The notes below the pieces were generated by a model. The model searched no databases. It was not told the origin of the DNA and saw nothing but the letters and a program-made list of their open reading frames with translations. Below, piece by piece: positions 52,702 through 62,223 of a stretch of 64,000 bases of DNA (the first letter of the stretch is position 1; each line of letters begins with the position of its first letter). The position numbers were made by a program, and so were the translations under genes. The DNA is taken from positions 3,968,001 to 4,032,000 of the forward strand of contig NZ_CP089848.1 of NCBI RefSeq assembly GCF_021266465.1, given 5' to 3'. Source of the DNA: Paralcaligenes sp. KSB-10 (lineage in GTDB: Bacteria > Pseudomonadota > Gammaproteobacteria > Burkholderiales > Burkholderiaceae_B).

Positions 52702-53409
52702 CTACATCCCAAGATATGCCCGCTTGACCTTGGCATCTCTCATTAAAATCTCATGAGTCCCCTCCAGCGCGACGCGGCCGGATTCCAGAACATAGCCATA
52801 GCTGCAAGCCTCGAGTGCTTCAGCAACGCGTTGTTCCACAAGCAGGACCGTCAGGTTGTGGTCTTTATGTATCTGCTCGATCAATTCGAAAATCTGGTCG
52901 GCGATCGCTGGCGCAAGTCCCATCGAGGGTTCATCCAGCATCAGGAGCTTGGGCGTCGACGCAAGGCCCCGGCCAATAGCCACCATTTGCTGCTCGCCGC
53001 CGGAGAGCGTGCCGGCATATTGCTTTTGCCGCGATGCGAGCTGTGGGAATAAACCGAATATCATGTCGCGTGAGCGCGGCCATTGGCGTCGCGCCGCACG
53101 CGACTGCGCGCCCATTTCGAGATTTTCGAGCACCGTCATGCTCTTGAAGACCTGACGGCCTTCTGGGACGTGGGCAATGCCCAGGGCGGCGCGGTCCGCC
53201 GCCAGGACGGTTGCCAGGTCCTGGCCCTCGAACAGGATGGCGCCCGCCTCCAGCGGCACGGTGCCCGATATGGCTTTGAACAGGGTGGATTTGCCGGCGC
53301 CGTTGGGCCCGACGATGGCCACGAACTGACCTGTTCCTACGCTAAGGCTGACGTCCGACAGCGCATGCAGGCCGCCATAGGAGACCGCGAGATTGTCAAT
53401 GCGCAGCAT
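52702..53409 (-). CDS. LIV-type ABC transporter ATPase (LivF type)
   Basis: A 235-aa ABC ATPase: Walker A GPNGAGKSTLFKA (about 36-48), the LivF hallmark HVPEGRQVFKSMTVLENLEMG, signature LSGGEQQMVAIGR and Walker B LLMLDEPSMGLAP. The ATG at 53409 ([13 protein letters not shown]) fits the family. A longer frame to 53499 overlaps the upstream gene by over 100 nt. It overlaps the end of the fused permease-ATPase gene by 14 nt. Confidence 0.94.
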   Translation of the reverse strand: MLRIDNLAVSYGGLHALSDVSLSVGTGQFVAIVGPNGAGKSTLFKAISGTVPLEAGAILFEGQDLATVLAADRAALGIAHVPEGRQVFKSMTVLENLEMGAQSRAARRQWPRSRDMIFGLFPQLASRQKQYAGTLSGGEQQMVAIGRGLASTPKLLMLDEPSMGLAPAIADQIFELIEQIHKDHNLTVLLVEQRVAEALEACSYGYVLESGRVALEGTHEILMRDAKVKRAYLGM

Positions 53410-55171
53410 GGGTCGCCCACCGTTTTCCGAGGTATGCTTCAATGACTTTGGGATCGCTGGTGACCAAGGCCGGCTTGCCGCAGATGAGCATGCGGCCATG
53501 ATTCAGCACCAACAGGCGGTCGGCCAGCCGCACCATGGCCTGCATGGTGTGTTCGATGATGACGATGGTGATGCCGCTGTTCCTCAGGTCGTCGATTACC
53601 TTGAGCACATGCTCGACTTCTTCGGAACCCAGGCCGGCCAGGATTTCATCCAGCAGCAATAGCCGCGGCCTCGAGACGATCGAGCGGGCCAGTTCCATCA
53701 GGCGCAGCTGGAGTGTTGTCAGAGAGGTGGCTACCTCATCCTCATGGCTGGCCAGGCCGACGCGGACGAGCGCCGTACGCGCGGCGTCATAGGCCGCCGC
53801 GTCTTTGCGGTGGGCGGAAAATGCGCCTACCACGATGTTGTCGAGCAGGCTAAGGCGCGGGAACAATCGCACCACTTGGAAGGTTCGCCCAATGCCCGCG
53901 CGGCAGATGCCATGCAGGGGCAGGCGTTCCAGCGACTTGCCTTCAAAGCTCACCTGGCCTTGGGTAGGTGAAAGCACACCATTGAGCACATTGAACAAGG
54001 TTGTCTTGCCCGCGCCATTGGGGCCGATGATGCCGAGAATTTCGCCCCGGTATACATCGAAGCTTACCTCGCTCACCGCCACAACCCCGCCAAACGACTT
54101 GGACAGATTGCGCACTGCGAGGAGCACATCGCTCATAGGCGTTCCAGTACATGCCTGAACTTTACGCATGTAGGGTTCGGCATGGAAGGCGTTTGGAGCA
54201 CGGGCCGGCCCATTGCGCTTGCGGCGGAATGCATGGGCAAGTTTAGGCAGTATGCCTTGCGGCGCAATCAGAATGACCAGAATGATTGCCAGTCCGTAAA
54301 CTACGCCTTGAATGCCGGGCCAGCGGTTGCCGAACTCCGCGTTGAGGATCTCGCCTAGTGGAATCAGCACTACGGCACCGACTAGCGGCCCCGCAATATT
54401 GGCGGCTCCGCCAAATAGCGTCACTATCATTGCTTCGGCCGACACCAGCATGCCGAATACACTTGCGGGCGTAACGATCAGCATGACGACAGCATAAAAG
54501 CCACCGGCGACACCGGCAATCGCCCCGGACAGCACAAGAGCCTTGAGCTTCCAGACAAAAGGATTGATCCCGGCAGCCTGCGCCGCCAATTCATTTTGCT
54601 TGATGGCCAGCAGCGACAGGCCAAACCTGGACCGTGCGACCCATAGATTCACCAGCAGCGAACCTGCCAGCAGTACGACGCCGATCACAATATAAACTCG
54701 TTGGTCCGAGAACTGCATGTATTTCCACGGATCCACGCGCTGCATCGGCAATGTGATTTCGTTCAAGCCCAGCCAATCGAACACATAGAGCAGGACAAGG
54801 GGATACGCCAACATCGCCAACGCGAAGTAAAGGCCGCGCAGGCGGAATGTGGGGATTCCAATCAGCAGGCCCGCGAGCGCGCCTATGGCGCCCGCCCCGA
54901 TCAAACCCAGCCACGGCGTGATGCCCATGTGAACAAAAAGCAGCGTAACGGCGAATGCCCCTAGACCGAAAAATGAGGCATGCCCGAAAGAGACCAGACC
55001 CGAATAGCCGCTAATGATATTCCAGGCTACACCCATCATTGCCCAGATCGGGACGAGCGTGAAGATGAGCTGGTAGTACGAATTCTTGAGCAGGAGGGCG
55101 CCAATCAGGTACAGGGCCAGGCCGGCGCCCACGATGATGGTGTTGTTGCGCAGGAGCGTGGATGCCTTCAT
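53396..55171 (-). CDS. Fused LivM permease - LivG ATPase
   Basis: One 591-aa chain joins two ABC subunits that are usually separate. Residues about 1-320 are a LivM-type permease ([39 protein letters not shown]). A short linker leads to a LivG-type ATPase from about Met346 (internal ATG at 54136) with Walker [18 protein letters not shown] and Walker [13 protein letters not shown]. The usual signature (LSGGQ or LPYGQ) is replaced by [14 protein letters not shown], so ATP-driven sandwich formation may rely on the intact LivF partner. It starts 4 nt inside the livH stop. Confidence 0.9.
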   Translation of the reverse strand: MKASTLLRNNTIIVGAGLALYLIGALLLKNSYYQLIFTLVPIWAMMGVAWNIISGYSGLVSFGHASFFGLGAFAVTLLFVHMGITPWLGLIGAGAIGALAGLLIGIPTFRLRGLYFALAMLAYPLVLLYVFDWLGLNEITLPMQRVDPWKYMQFSDQRVYIVIGVVLLAGSLLVNLWVARSRFGLSLLAIKQNELAAQAAGINPFVWKLKALVLSGAIAGVAGGFYAVVMLIVTPASVFGMLVSAEAMIVTLFGGAANIAGPLVGAVVLIPLGEILNAEFGNRWPGIQGVVYGLAIILVILIAPQGILPKLAHAFRRKRNGPARAPNAFHAEPYMRKVQACTGTPMSDVLLAVRNLSKSFGGVVAVSEVSFDVYRGEILGIIGPNGAGKTTLFNVLNGVLSPTQGQVSFEGKSLERLPLHGICRAGIGRTFQVVRLFPRLSLLDNIVVGAFSAHRKDAAAYDAARTALVRVGLASHEDEVATSLTTLQLRLMELARSIVSRPRLLLLDEILAGLGSEEVEHVLKVIDDLRNSGITIVIIEHTMQAMVRLADRLLVLNHGRMLICGKPALVTSDPKVIEAYLGKRWATHAAH

Positions 55172-56127
55172 GCCCGCTCCACGCTGCGCCCGAACAAGCC
55201 TTGAGGCCGCACGAGAATGATAAGCAGGAAGACGACGAAGATTGCCGCATTCTGCAACTGCGTCGGCAGTATCAGGGTTGCAAGCTGCTGTACAAGGCCG
55301 ATGGTCATGCCGCCCCAGAATGCACCTATGGTGCTGCCCATTCCACCCAGCACCACGCCCGCATACATGATAATGACGAACTCCACGCCTACATAAGGCT
55401 GGAACGAATAATACGTGGCAATGAGGCCGCCAGCCACGGCTGTAACCGCCCCGCCTATGCCAAACGCCAGCCGGTGTGCCCGGCGTACGTGGATGCCCAT
55501 ATAGGTAGCCGCTTCAGGGTTGTCGGCGGCCGCACGCAGTATCTTGCCGTGGCGCGTGCGGCCAATGAAAGCCGCGACGAGCAGAATGACAATGACGGCA
55601 ACGACGAACGCGGCCATTCGAGCTTGATTGAGAAAGAGTGTCATGCCGCCAGGAAGCGGGCCGATTTCCCAGGCCGTGGAGGAGAGCGGCGTATTGACCG
55701 ATTGGGGTATTGCGCCGAAGACGAGCAGCCCGCCGTTTTGCAGAACCAGCGACAGGCCAAGGGTGAGAATCAATTGAGCGTAATGCCCGTCGCCTTCTGT
55801 GCCGCTGGCGCGCAGGCCGGTGATCCTGCTCAGGAGCACTTCATAAAGGAAGCTGGCAATGAAGAACATTGCCACCGCCGAGATCAAATTCGCAACATAA
55901 GGGCCGATGTAAGGGCCGAGCGTCGCTCCAAGGCCAAGCTGGGTGAAAACCAGAAGAGTCCCATACATGCCCAGCATGAGGAATTCACCCTGGGCAAAGT
56001 TGATGACCCGCATGACGCTGAAGATGAGCGCAAGACCGACGCACATTAAACCGTAGACACTTCCGACGACAATGCCGCTGTATAGCGCCTGCAGCATATT
56101 CTCAATGACTATCCATCCCTCAGTCAT
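55168..56127 (-). CDS. LIV-type ABC transporter permease (LivH type)
   Basis: A 319-aa membrane protein with about eight helices and the LivH core GLALIFSVMRVINFAQGEFL near the N-terminus. Further family segments are AAADNPEAATYMGIHVRRAH and VLGGMGSTIGAFWGG. A perfect GGAGG ribosome site lies 7 nt before the ATG. It is the first gene of the minus-strand hydantoinase operon and diverges from the LysR gene at 56313. Confidence 0.94.
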   Translation of the reverse strand: MTEGWIVIENMLQALYSGIVVGSVYGLMCVGLALIFSVMRVINFAQGEFLMLGMYGTLLVFTQLGLGATLGPYIGPYVANLISAVAMFFIASFLYEVLLSRITGLRASGTEGDGHYAQLILTLGLSLVLQNGGLLVFGAIPQSVNTPLSSTAWEIGPLPGGMTLFLNQARMAAFVVAVIVILLVAAFIGRTRHGKILRAAADNPEAATYMGIHVRRAHRLAFGIGGAVTAVAGGLIATYYSFQPYVGVEFVIIMYAGVVLGGMGSTIGAFWGGMTIGLVQQLATLILPTQLQNAAIFVVFLLIILVRPQGLFGRSVERA

Positions 56128-56265
56128 CAGCGTGCCTCCTCTGGCCTTAGCTACCGGTGGATACTGCCTGCGCGCAGATTTGCACTTAGCCCATTACCAA
56201 GGATTCATGGGTGCGGATTGCGCATGACTATTCTTTTCTGTGTGTGAATCTTACTGAGTGCAATG

Positions 56266-56271
56266 TATAAT
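56266..56271 (+). promoter_or_regulatory. Candidate -10 box for LysR gene
   Basis: TATAAT lies 42 nt before the LysR start in the AT-rich 185-bp gap between divergent livH and lysR. No matching -35 was recognised, which would suit an activator-dependent or weak promoter. The gap should also hold the livH promoter and LysR binding sites, which could not be placed exactly. Confidence 0.4.
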
Positions 56272-56312
56272 TACCAATGACATTTTTTTTGCTTTATTAA
56301 TAACTTTTATTA

Positions 56313-57233
56313 ATGCGTCGGCTAACCCTCGTCAATCTCGAAACACTCTGCTGGATTGCCCGGCTCGGTTCTTTTACCGCCGCGGCCGAACGGCTCAATT
56401 TAACCCAGCCCGCCATATCCAAGCGTATCAAAGACTTGGAAGATGCCGTGGGGGTACGTGTATTCAGGCAACAAGGCAGGCGCATGGAACTCACGATACA
56501 GGGTCGCGACTTGGTGCAGCGGGCGGAGCCGCTGCTCAATCGGCTTGAAGACTTGGTCATTTCTCTTGAGAATCCCGTTGCGGCCACTGGACTAATTCGC
56601 ATGGGAGTCGGCGAAATTGTCGCTGTCACCTGGCTCGCGAGGCTGATGGCGCATTTGAAAGAAAAAATGCCGGGCGTAAATTATGAGATTGAAGTTGGGC
56701 TTACCGTGAACATGCGGCACAAGCTCGAAGTCGGGCAGTTGGACGTAGCGATCCTTGCCGCGGTGGCCGATAGCAACCAGATCACTGCGACGAACCTGGG
56801 CGGAGTCGATCTGCATTGGCTGATAGGCAGGAAGCTGCTGGCGGAGGCCGAGAAGAAATGTGCGAGCGTAAAGGAAATTCTCGAAAGCTATCCTATTTGG
56901 TGTGTGGCCCGGCCTTCATATATGTATCCGCTGGCGGTTGAAATGCTGCGCAAGTATGGTGTGGCACCGAAAAATATCAATACGTCGGACAGCGTGCAGA
57001 GTATTGTCGAGCTTGCGGCCAATGACGTGGGTATCGCAGTTCTGCCGGAGAGCATGGTGATCCAGCATATGAAGGACGGGCGCCTGCTGTCGATTTCGAA
57101 AGAATTGGCGGTGGAACGGCTCGATTTTGTGATTGCCCGCCGTTGCGATCAAGACCAGGCCATCATTCAGGAAATTATCAAATGCACCCAGGAAGCCAGT
57201 GAGTTTCTAAGGGAACAGTCCTATGGAAAATAA
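56313..57233 (+). CDS. LysR-type transcriptional regulator
   Basis: A 306-aa regulator with an N-terminal HTH (VNLETLCWIARLGSFTAAAE, LNLTQPAISKRIKDLED) and a periplasmic-binding-protein-like effector domain (about 90-300). It diverges from livH over 185 bp and is the obvious candidate to activate the LIV-hydantoinase operon when its substrate is present. It is followed by the metH leader on the same strand. Confidence 0.92.
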   Translation: MRRLTLVNLETLCWIARLGSFTAAAERLNLTQPAISKRIKDLEDAVGVRVFRQQGRRMELTIQGRDLVQRAEPLLNRLEDLVISLENPVAATGLIRMGVGEIVAVTWLARLMAHLKEKMPGVNYEIEVGLTVNMRHKLEVGQLDVAILAAVADSNQITATNLGGVDLHWLIGRKLLAEAEKKCASVKEILESYPIWCVARPSYMYPLAVEMLRKYGVAPKNINTSDSVQSIVELAANDVGIAVLPESMVIQHMKDGRLLSISKELAVERLDFVIARRCDQDQAIIQEIIKCTQEASEFLREQSYGK

Positions 57234-57513
57234 CAACTGGCCTGATCGAATGCCCGCAGGGCTGCATCTGTAGGAGCGGCCCTTGGCGCCATGAGCATGT
57301 CACGGCCACTTCAACGGGTGGCCCTGCAACGCGATGCCGGGAGGACATCAGGCCCCCTCTGTTCCTGCCAGAACCGTGGTGCCGACAGGGTCTTGCCTCG
57401 GCCGCGGAAACGATATAGATACAATACAGGGATAATTTCGATCAATCCGGCCTGGGCGGCCATGGTCCGTCCCGGCGCAAATGTGCCCGCTTCTTCTGCT
57501 TTCAGGTAAATAC
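57234..57513 (+). other. metH leader region with a hairpin
   Basis: This 280-bp stretch between lysR and metH has no gene. It contains a perfect hairpin, GGCCAC-8nt-GTGGCC (57304-57323), directly followed by CCCTGCAACGCGATGCC and GGGAGGACATCAGGCC. These faintly recall the CCCGCAAC core and B12 box of cobalamin riboswitches, but the other conserved blocks (GGTGC, AAACGGGAA) were not found. A structured leader is plausible; its class is unknown. No SAH riboswitch was seen. Confidence 0.3.
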
Positions 57514-60500
57514 GTGTCCTATCCTACATTGCCCTATCCGATCACTTCGTACACCCGTGGCGCCGAGTTCGCGCGTCTTCTGGCTTCGCGCATATTGATC
57601 CTCGATGGCGCCATGGGCACCATGATCCAGCAGTACAAGCTCAGCGAGATCGAGTTCCGGGGCAGTCGCTTTGCGGATCACTACAAAGACGTCAGGGGCG
57701 ACAACGAGCTGTTGTCGCTGGTGCGCCCGGACATCGTTCTGGAAATTCACAAACAGTATCTTGCGGCGGGCGCCGATGTCATTGAAACCAATACCTTTGG
57801 GGCGACCTCGATTGCGCAGGGCGATTACGGCCTGGGCGAACTGGCCTACGAGCTGAACCTGGAGTCGGCCAAGCTGGCGCGCGCGGCCTGCGATGAATAC
57901 AGCACGCCGGACAGGCCGCGCTTTGTGGCGGGCGCCTTGGGCCCGCAGCCTAAAACGGCTTCGATTTCACCCGACGTGAATGATCCGGGTGCGCGCAATG
58001 TAAGCTTCGAGGAGTTGCGCGCAGCGTACACCGAGCAAATGAACGGTCTGCTCGATGGCGGAATCGATCTGGTGCTGATCGAAACGATTTTCGACACCCT
58101 GAATGCCAAGGCCGCCATTTTTGCGGTGGAAACCGTGTTCGAAGAGCGCGGCGTGCGGCTGCCTGTCATGGTTTCGGGCACGGTCACCGATGCGTCGGGG
58201 CGCATTCTGTCCGGGCAGACGGTCGAGGCATTCTGGAATTCTGTGCGGCATGCGCGGCCTATTACCATAGGCCTGAACTGTGCGCTGGGGGCGGCGTTGA
58301 TGCGGCCTTATGTGGCCGAGCTGTCCAAGATATGCGATACCTATATTTGCGTCTACCCGAATGCGGGCCTGCCCAACCCCATGGCCGAGACCGGCTTTGA
58401 CGAGACGCCGGCCGACACCTCGTCGCTGCTCGAAGAGTTCGCCAGGACCGGCCTGGTCAATATGGCCGGCGGCTGCTGCGGCACGACCCCCGAACACATC
58501 AAGGCGATTGCCGACCGGGTCAGCGGCTTGCCGGTGCGGCAGGTGCCGGTCATTCCAGTCAAGACCCGCTTGTCCGGCCTGGAAGCCTTGACTATTGACG
58601 AGGATTCCCTGTTCGTCAACGTGGGCGAGCGCACCAATGTGACGGGCAGCAAGATGTTCCTGCGCCTGATCCGTGAAGAAAAGTACGAAGAAGCCTTGGC
58701 GGTGGCGCGCCAGCAGGTTGAAAACGGCGCGCAAATCATCGACATCAATATGGATGAGGCCATGCTGGATTCGGCCGCGTGCATGCATCGGTTCCTGAAC
58801 ATGATCGCGTCCGAGCCCGATATTGCCCGGGTACCGGTCATGATCGACAGCTCCAAATGGGAGGTTATCGAGACGGGCTTGCGTTGTGTGCAGGGTAAAT
58901 CGGTGGTGAATTCGATTTCCATGAAGGAAGGCGTCGACGCTTTCCTTCATCATGCAAGGCTTTGCCGCAAATACGGCGCCGCGGCGGTCGTCATGGCATT
59001 CGACGAGCAAGGGCAGGCCGATAGTATCGAGCGGCGCAAGCAGATATGCGAACGTGCCTATCGCTTGCTGGTCGACGAAGTCGGCTTCCCGCCCGAAGAC
59101 ATTATTTTCGATCCCAATGTATTCGCCATTGCCACCGGCATCGAAGAACACAATCACTACGCGGTCGATTTCATCGAGGCGACCCGCTGGATCACCCACA
59201 ACCTGCCGCACGCGCGAATTTCGGGCGGCGTCTCGAACGTGAGCTTTTCGTTTCGCGGCAATGAGCTGATGCGCGAAGCCATACACACTGTGTTCTTGTA
59301 TTACGCCATCAGGGAAGGCATGACGATGGGCATCGTCAACGCCGGCCAGCTTGGCGTGTACGCGAACGTCGACCCGAAGCTGCTGGCGTATGTCGAAGAC
59401 GTGGTGCTCGACCGTGCCGAGCCGCTGGGCAAGACCGACCCGGCCGATGAGCGCACCTCGACCGAGCGTCTGGTCGAACTGGCCGAAACGTTCAAGGGTT
59501 CGGGGGCCAAGAAGGAAGAAGATCTGGCCTGGCGCGATCAGCCGGTGGAGGCGCGTCTTTCGCATGCGCTGGTCCAGGGTATTACCACCTTCATTGTCGA
59601 CGATACCGAAGAGGTCCGGCAGAAGATCGCCGACAAGGGCGGCCGCCCCATCGAGGTGATCGAAGGCCCGCTCATGGACGGGATGAATGTGGTGGGCGAT
59701 TTGTTCGGCGCCGGCAAGATGTTCCTGCCTCAAGTGGTCAAATCGGCCCGCGTCATGAAACAGGCCGTGGCGCATCTGATTCCTTTCATCGAAGAAGAAA
59801 AACGGCAGATTGCCGCTGCCGGCGGCGATGTGCGCGCCAAGGGCAAGATTGTGATCGCCACGGTCAAGGGCGATGTGCACGACATAGGCAAGAACATCGT
59901 TACCGTGGTGTTGCAGTGCAATAATTTCGAAGTCATCAATATGGGCGTGATGGTTCCCTGTGCCGACATCCTGGCCAAGGCCAAGGAAGAGAATTGCAAT
60001 ATGGTGGGCCTGTCGGGCCTGATCACGCCCAGCCTGGAAGAAATGGCTTATGTGGCCTCGGAAATGCAGCGCGACGAGTATTTCCGCAGCCGCAAGCTGC
60101 CCTTGCTGGTTGGCGGGGCGACCACCAGCCGCGTGCACACGGCCGTGAAGATCGCGCCCAATTACGAAGGCCCGGTTATTTACGTGCCCGACGCCAGCCG
60201 CTCCGTAGGGGTGGCCACCAACCTGATGTCGGACCAGGTCGATGCGTACACGGCCGAAGTGGCCGAGGAATACGAACTGGTGCGCACCCGCCATGCCAAC
60301 CGCAAGGCAACGCCCTTGGTCACTTTGGCCGAGGCGCGTGCTCATAAGCCGCATATCGATTGGGCCAATTACACGCCGCCGCGTCCCAAGTTCATTGGAC
60401 GCCGTACGTTCAAGAACTACGATTTGTCCGATGTTCTGCATTACATCGACTGGACGCCCTTTTTCCAGACCTGGAGCCTGTTTGGCCAGTATCCGGCCAT

Positions 60501-61287
60501 TCTCGAGGACAAGGTAGTGGGCGAACAGGCGAAAAAAGTGTTTGCCGAAGGCCAGGCCATGATGAAAAAAGTCATCGAAGGCCGCTGGCTTACTGCCAAC
60601 GGCGTGGTGGCGTTTTATCCGGCCAATACGGTCAACGACGAAGACATCGAGATATATCGCGACGAGTCTCGTTCCGACGTCCTGTTTACCTGGCGCAATG
60701 TGCGGCAGCAAACGGTCAAGCGTGAAGGCGTGGACAATAAATGCCTGGCCGATTACATCGCCCCCAAATCAACCGGTGTGGCCGATTATATCGGCCTGTT
60801 CGCAGTCACTGGCGGACTGGGGATCGAAAAACACGACGCCGCCTTTCTGGCCGATAACGACGATTACTCCAGCATCATGCTCAAATCGATTGCCGATCGC
60901 CTGGCCGAGGGCTTTGCCGAATGCCTGCATGCGCGGGTGCGCAAGGACTTGTGGGGCTATGTGCCTGACGAGACCCTCGACAACGAATCGATCATTGCCG
61001 AAAAATACCAGGGCATACGGCCTGCCCCGGGCTACCCTGCGTGCCCCGAACATGTGATCAAGAAAGAAATGTTCAAGGTTCTCGAGTGCGAAGATATTTC
61101 CATGCAGCTGACCGACAGCTATGCCATGTATCCGGCCTCCAGCGTGTCGGGGTTTTACATCAGCCATCCGCAATCGCAATACTTCAACGTGGGTTCCATA
61201 GGCGATGATCAGGTCAAAGATTATGTTCAGCGCAGCGGCCGCAGCGAGGAAGACGTGCGCCGGACGCTGGCCAGCACCCTGAGATAG
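57514..61287 (+). CDS. metH: Cobalamin-dependent methionine synthase
   Basis: MetH methylates homocysteine from methyltetrahydrofolate through methylcobalamin. The protein is about 1257 aa and has all four modules in order. The homocysteine module has [22 protein letters not shown] and [10 protein letters not shown] with zinc Cys residues. The folate module has [15 protein letters not shown] and [11 protein letters not shown]. The cobalamin module has the Cap followed by [19 protein letters not shown] (DxHxxG). The C-terminal SAM-activation domain has [14 protein letters not shown] and [14 protein letters not shown]. Start choice: this GTG has AGG upstream; an in-frame ATG at 57481 is the alternative. 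It is the second B12-dependent enzyme in the window. Confidence 0.96.
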   Translation: MSYPTLPYPITSYTRGAEFARLLASRILILDGAMGTMIQQYKLSEIEFRGSRFADHYKDVRGDNELLSLVRPDIVLEIHKQYLAAGADVIETNTFGATSIAQGDYGLGELAYELNLESAKLARAACDEYSTPDRPRFVAGALGPQPKTASISPDVNDPGARNVSFEELRAAYTEQMNGLLDGGIDLVLIETIFDTLNAKAAIFAVETVFEERGVRLPVMVSGTVTDASGRILSGQTVEAFWNSVRHARPITIGLNCALGAALMRPYVAELSKICDTYICVYPNAGLPNPMAETGFDETPADTSSLLEEFARTGLVNMAGGCCGTTPEHIKAIADRVSGLPVRQVPVIPVKTRLSGLEALTIDEDSLFVNVGERTNVTGSKMFLRLIREEKYEEALAVARQQVENGAQIIDINMDEAMLDSAACMHRFLNMIASEPDIARVPVMIDSSKWEVIETGLRCVQGKSVVNSISMKEGVDAFLHHARLCRKYGAAAVVMAFDEQGQADSIERRKQICERAYRLLVDEVGFPPEDIIFDPNVFAIATGIEEHNHYAVDFIEATRWITHNLPHARISGGVSNVSFSFRGNELMREAIHTVFLYYAIREGMTMGIVNAGQLGVYANVDPKLLAYVEDVVLDRAEPLGKTDPADERTSTERLVELAETFKGSGAKKEEDLAWRDQPVEARLSHALVQGITTFIVDDTEEVRQKIADKGGRPIEVIEGPLMDGMNVVGDLFGAGKMFLPQVVKSARVMKQAVAHLIPFIEEEKRQIAAAGGDVRAKGKIVIATVKGDVHDIGKNIVTVVLQCNNFEVINMGVMVPCADILAKAKEENCNMVGLSGLITPSLEEMAYVASEMQRDEYFRSRKLPLLVGGATTSRVHTAVKIAPNYEGPVIYVPDASRSVGVATNLMSDQVDAYTAEVAEEYELVRTRHANRKATPLVTLAEARAHKPHIDWANYTPPRPKFIGRRTFKNYDLSDVLHYIDWTPFFQTWSLFGQYPAILEDKVVGEQAKKVFAEGQAMMKKVIEGRWLTANGVVAFYPANTVNDEDIEIYRDESRSDVLFTWRNVRQQTVKREGVDNKCLADYIAPKSTGVADYIGLFAVTGGLGIEKHDAAFLADNDDYSSIMLKSIADRLAEGFAECLHARVRKDLWGYVPDETLDNESIIAEKYQGIRPAPGYPACPEHVIKKEMFKVLECEDISMQLTDSYAMYPASSVSGFYISHPQSQYFNVGSIGDDQVKDYVQRSGRSEEDVRRTLASTLR

Positions 61288-61300
61288 CCGAGGCGCCATA

Positions 61301-62137
61301 ATGCCCGACAAACTGCCCGGCGCGTCGGCAGCCGCCGATATCCAGGCCAGCTCCGCGCGGCGGCGCGCCCTGGGCGACTTCCTGCGCAGCGTGCGCGCGC
61401 GCGTGAGGCCTGAAACTGTGGGGCTGCCGGCGGGTACGCGCCGCCGCACTCCCGGCTTGCGGCGCGAAGAGCTGGCCCAACTGTGCGGCATCAGCGTCAC
61501 CTGGTACACCTGGATTGAACAGGGGCGCGATGTGTCGGCTTCGCCGGGGGTCTGGGCGCGGCTGGCCAATGTCCTGCAACTGGTCCGTGGCGAACGGCAA
61601 TATCTGTTTGAACTGGCCGAGTGTACCGATCCCGATCATGGCCGTGAACAGCCCGGCGAGCTGCCTTCGGACCTGACCGAGTGCGTTCACAGTATTACCG
61701 CGCCGGCTTATATCCTGGATCGCTGCTGGAATGTGCTGGCGCGCAATGAGCCCTTGCTGCGCCTGTTCGACGGCTGGCCCGACCGCAGTACGCAGCCCAA
61801 TCTGCTGCGCTATATTTTCCAGGACGCCGCGGCGCGCGATCTGGTGGTCGATTGGGAGCAGCGCGCGCGCCGTGTGGTCGCCGAGTTCCGCGCCGACGCC
61901 GGCCCGCACGCCGACGAGCCCGATGTGCGGGCCTTGGTTGACGATCTGCTGCAGACCAGCCCGGTTTTCACCCATTGGTGGACCCGCCAGACAGTCGTGG
62001 AGCGCGAGGGCGGGCGGCGCGAGTTCAGGCATCCGGAGCTGGGCGCCTTGATCTACAGGCAAATCACGTTTCGCCTGGCTACCCGCCCGGACTGCAAATT
62101 GGTGATTTTATTGACGGACGGCCAGGGCCTTGCGTGA
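61301..62137 (+). CDS. XRE-family regulator with MmyB-like ligand domain
   Basis: A 278-aa regulator. The HTH covers about residues 25-95 (RALGDFLRSVRARVRPETVG, TPGLRREELAQLCGISVTWY, WIEQGRDVSASPGVWARLAN), a form with the GLRREELA motif. The C-terminal half (about 105-270, ILDRCWNVLARNEPL) resembles the MmyB-like ligand-binding domain, which in relatives binds a fatty-acid-like ligand. It starts 13 nt after metH but is more likely tied to the convergent DHA2-type exporter gene downstream (62224-63675), a common pairing. Confidence 0.88.
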   Translation: MPDKLPGASAAADIQASSARRRALGDFLRSVRARVRPETVGLPAGTRRRTPGLRREELAQLCGISVTWYTWIEQGRDVSASPGVWARLANVLQLVRGERQYLFELAECTDPDHGREQPGELPSDLTECVHSITAPAYILDRCWNVLARNEPLLRLFDGWPDRSTQPNLLRYIFQDAAARDLVVDWEQRARRVVAEFRADAGPHADEPDVRALVDDLLQTSPVFTHWWTRQTVVEREGGRREFRHPELGALIYRQITFRLATRPDCKLVILLTDGQGLA

Positions 62138-62223
62138 TGGCGTCGGCGGGAGCGACCCTTGTGGCCGCCCGCGGCGGCATTAACGGCCAGGGCGCGGATT
62201 CGTCATGTAATACGGAGACTGTT

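Noticed and set aside
57967-60711. A 914-codon open frame on the minus strand opposite metH.
   Set aside because: It is antisense to unmistakable MetH sequence and shows no recognisable domain. Long antisense frames arise from codon bias in GC-rich genes.
62164-62178. GC hairpin GCCGCC-cgc-GGCGGC between the XRE and MFS genes.
   Set aside because: A short GC-only stem without a T-run in a GC-rich genome is weak evidence for a terminator.
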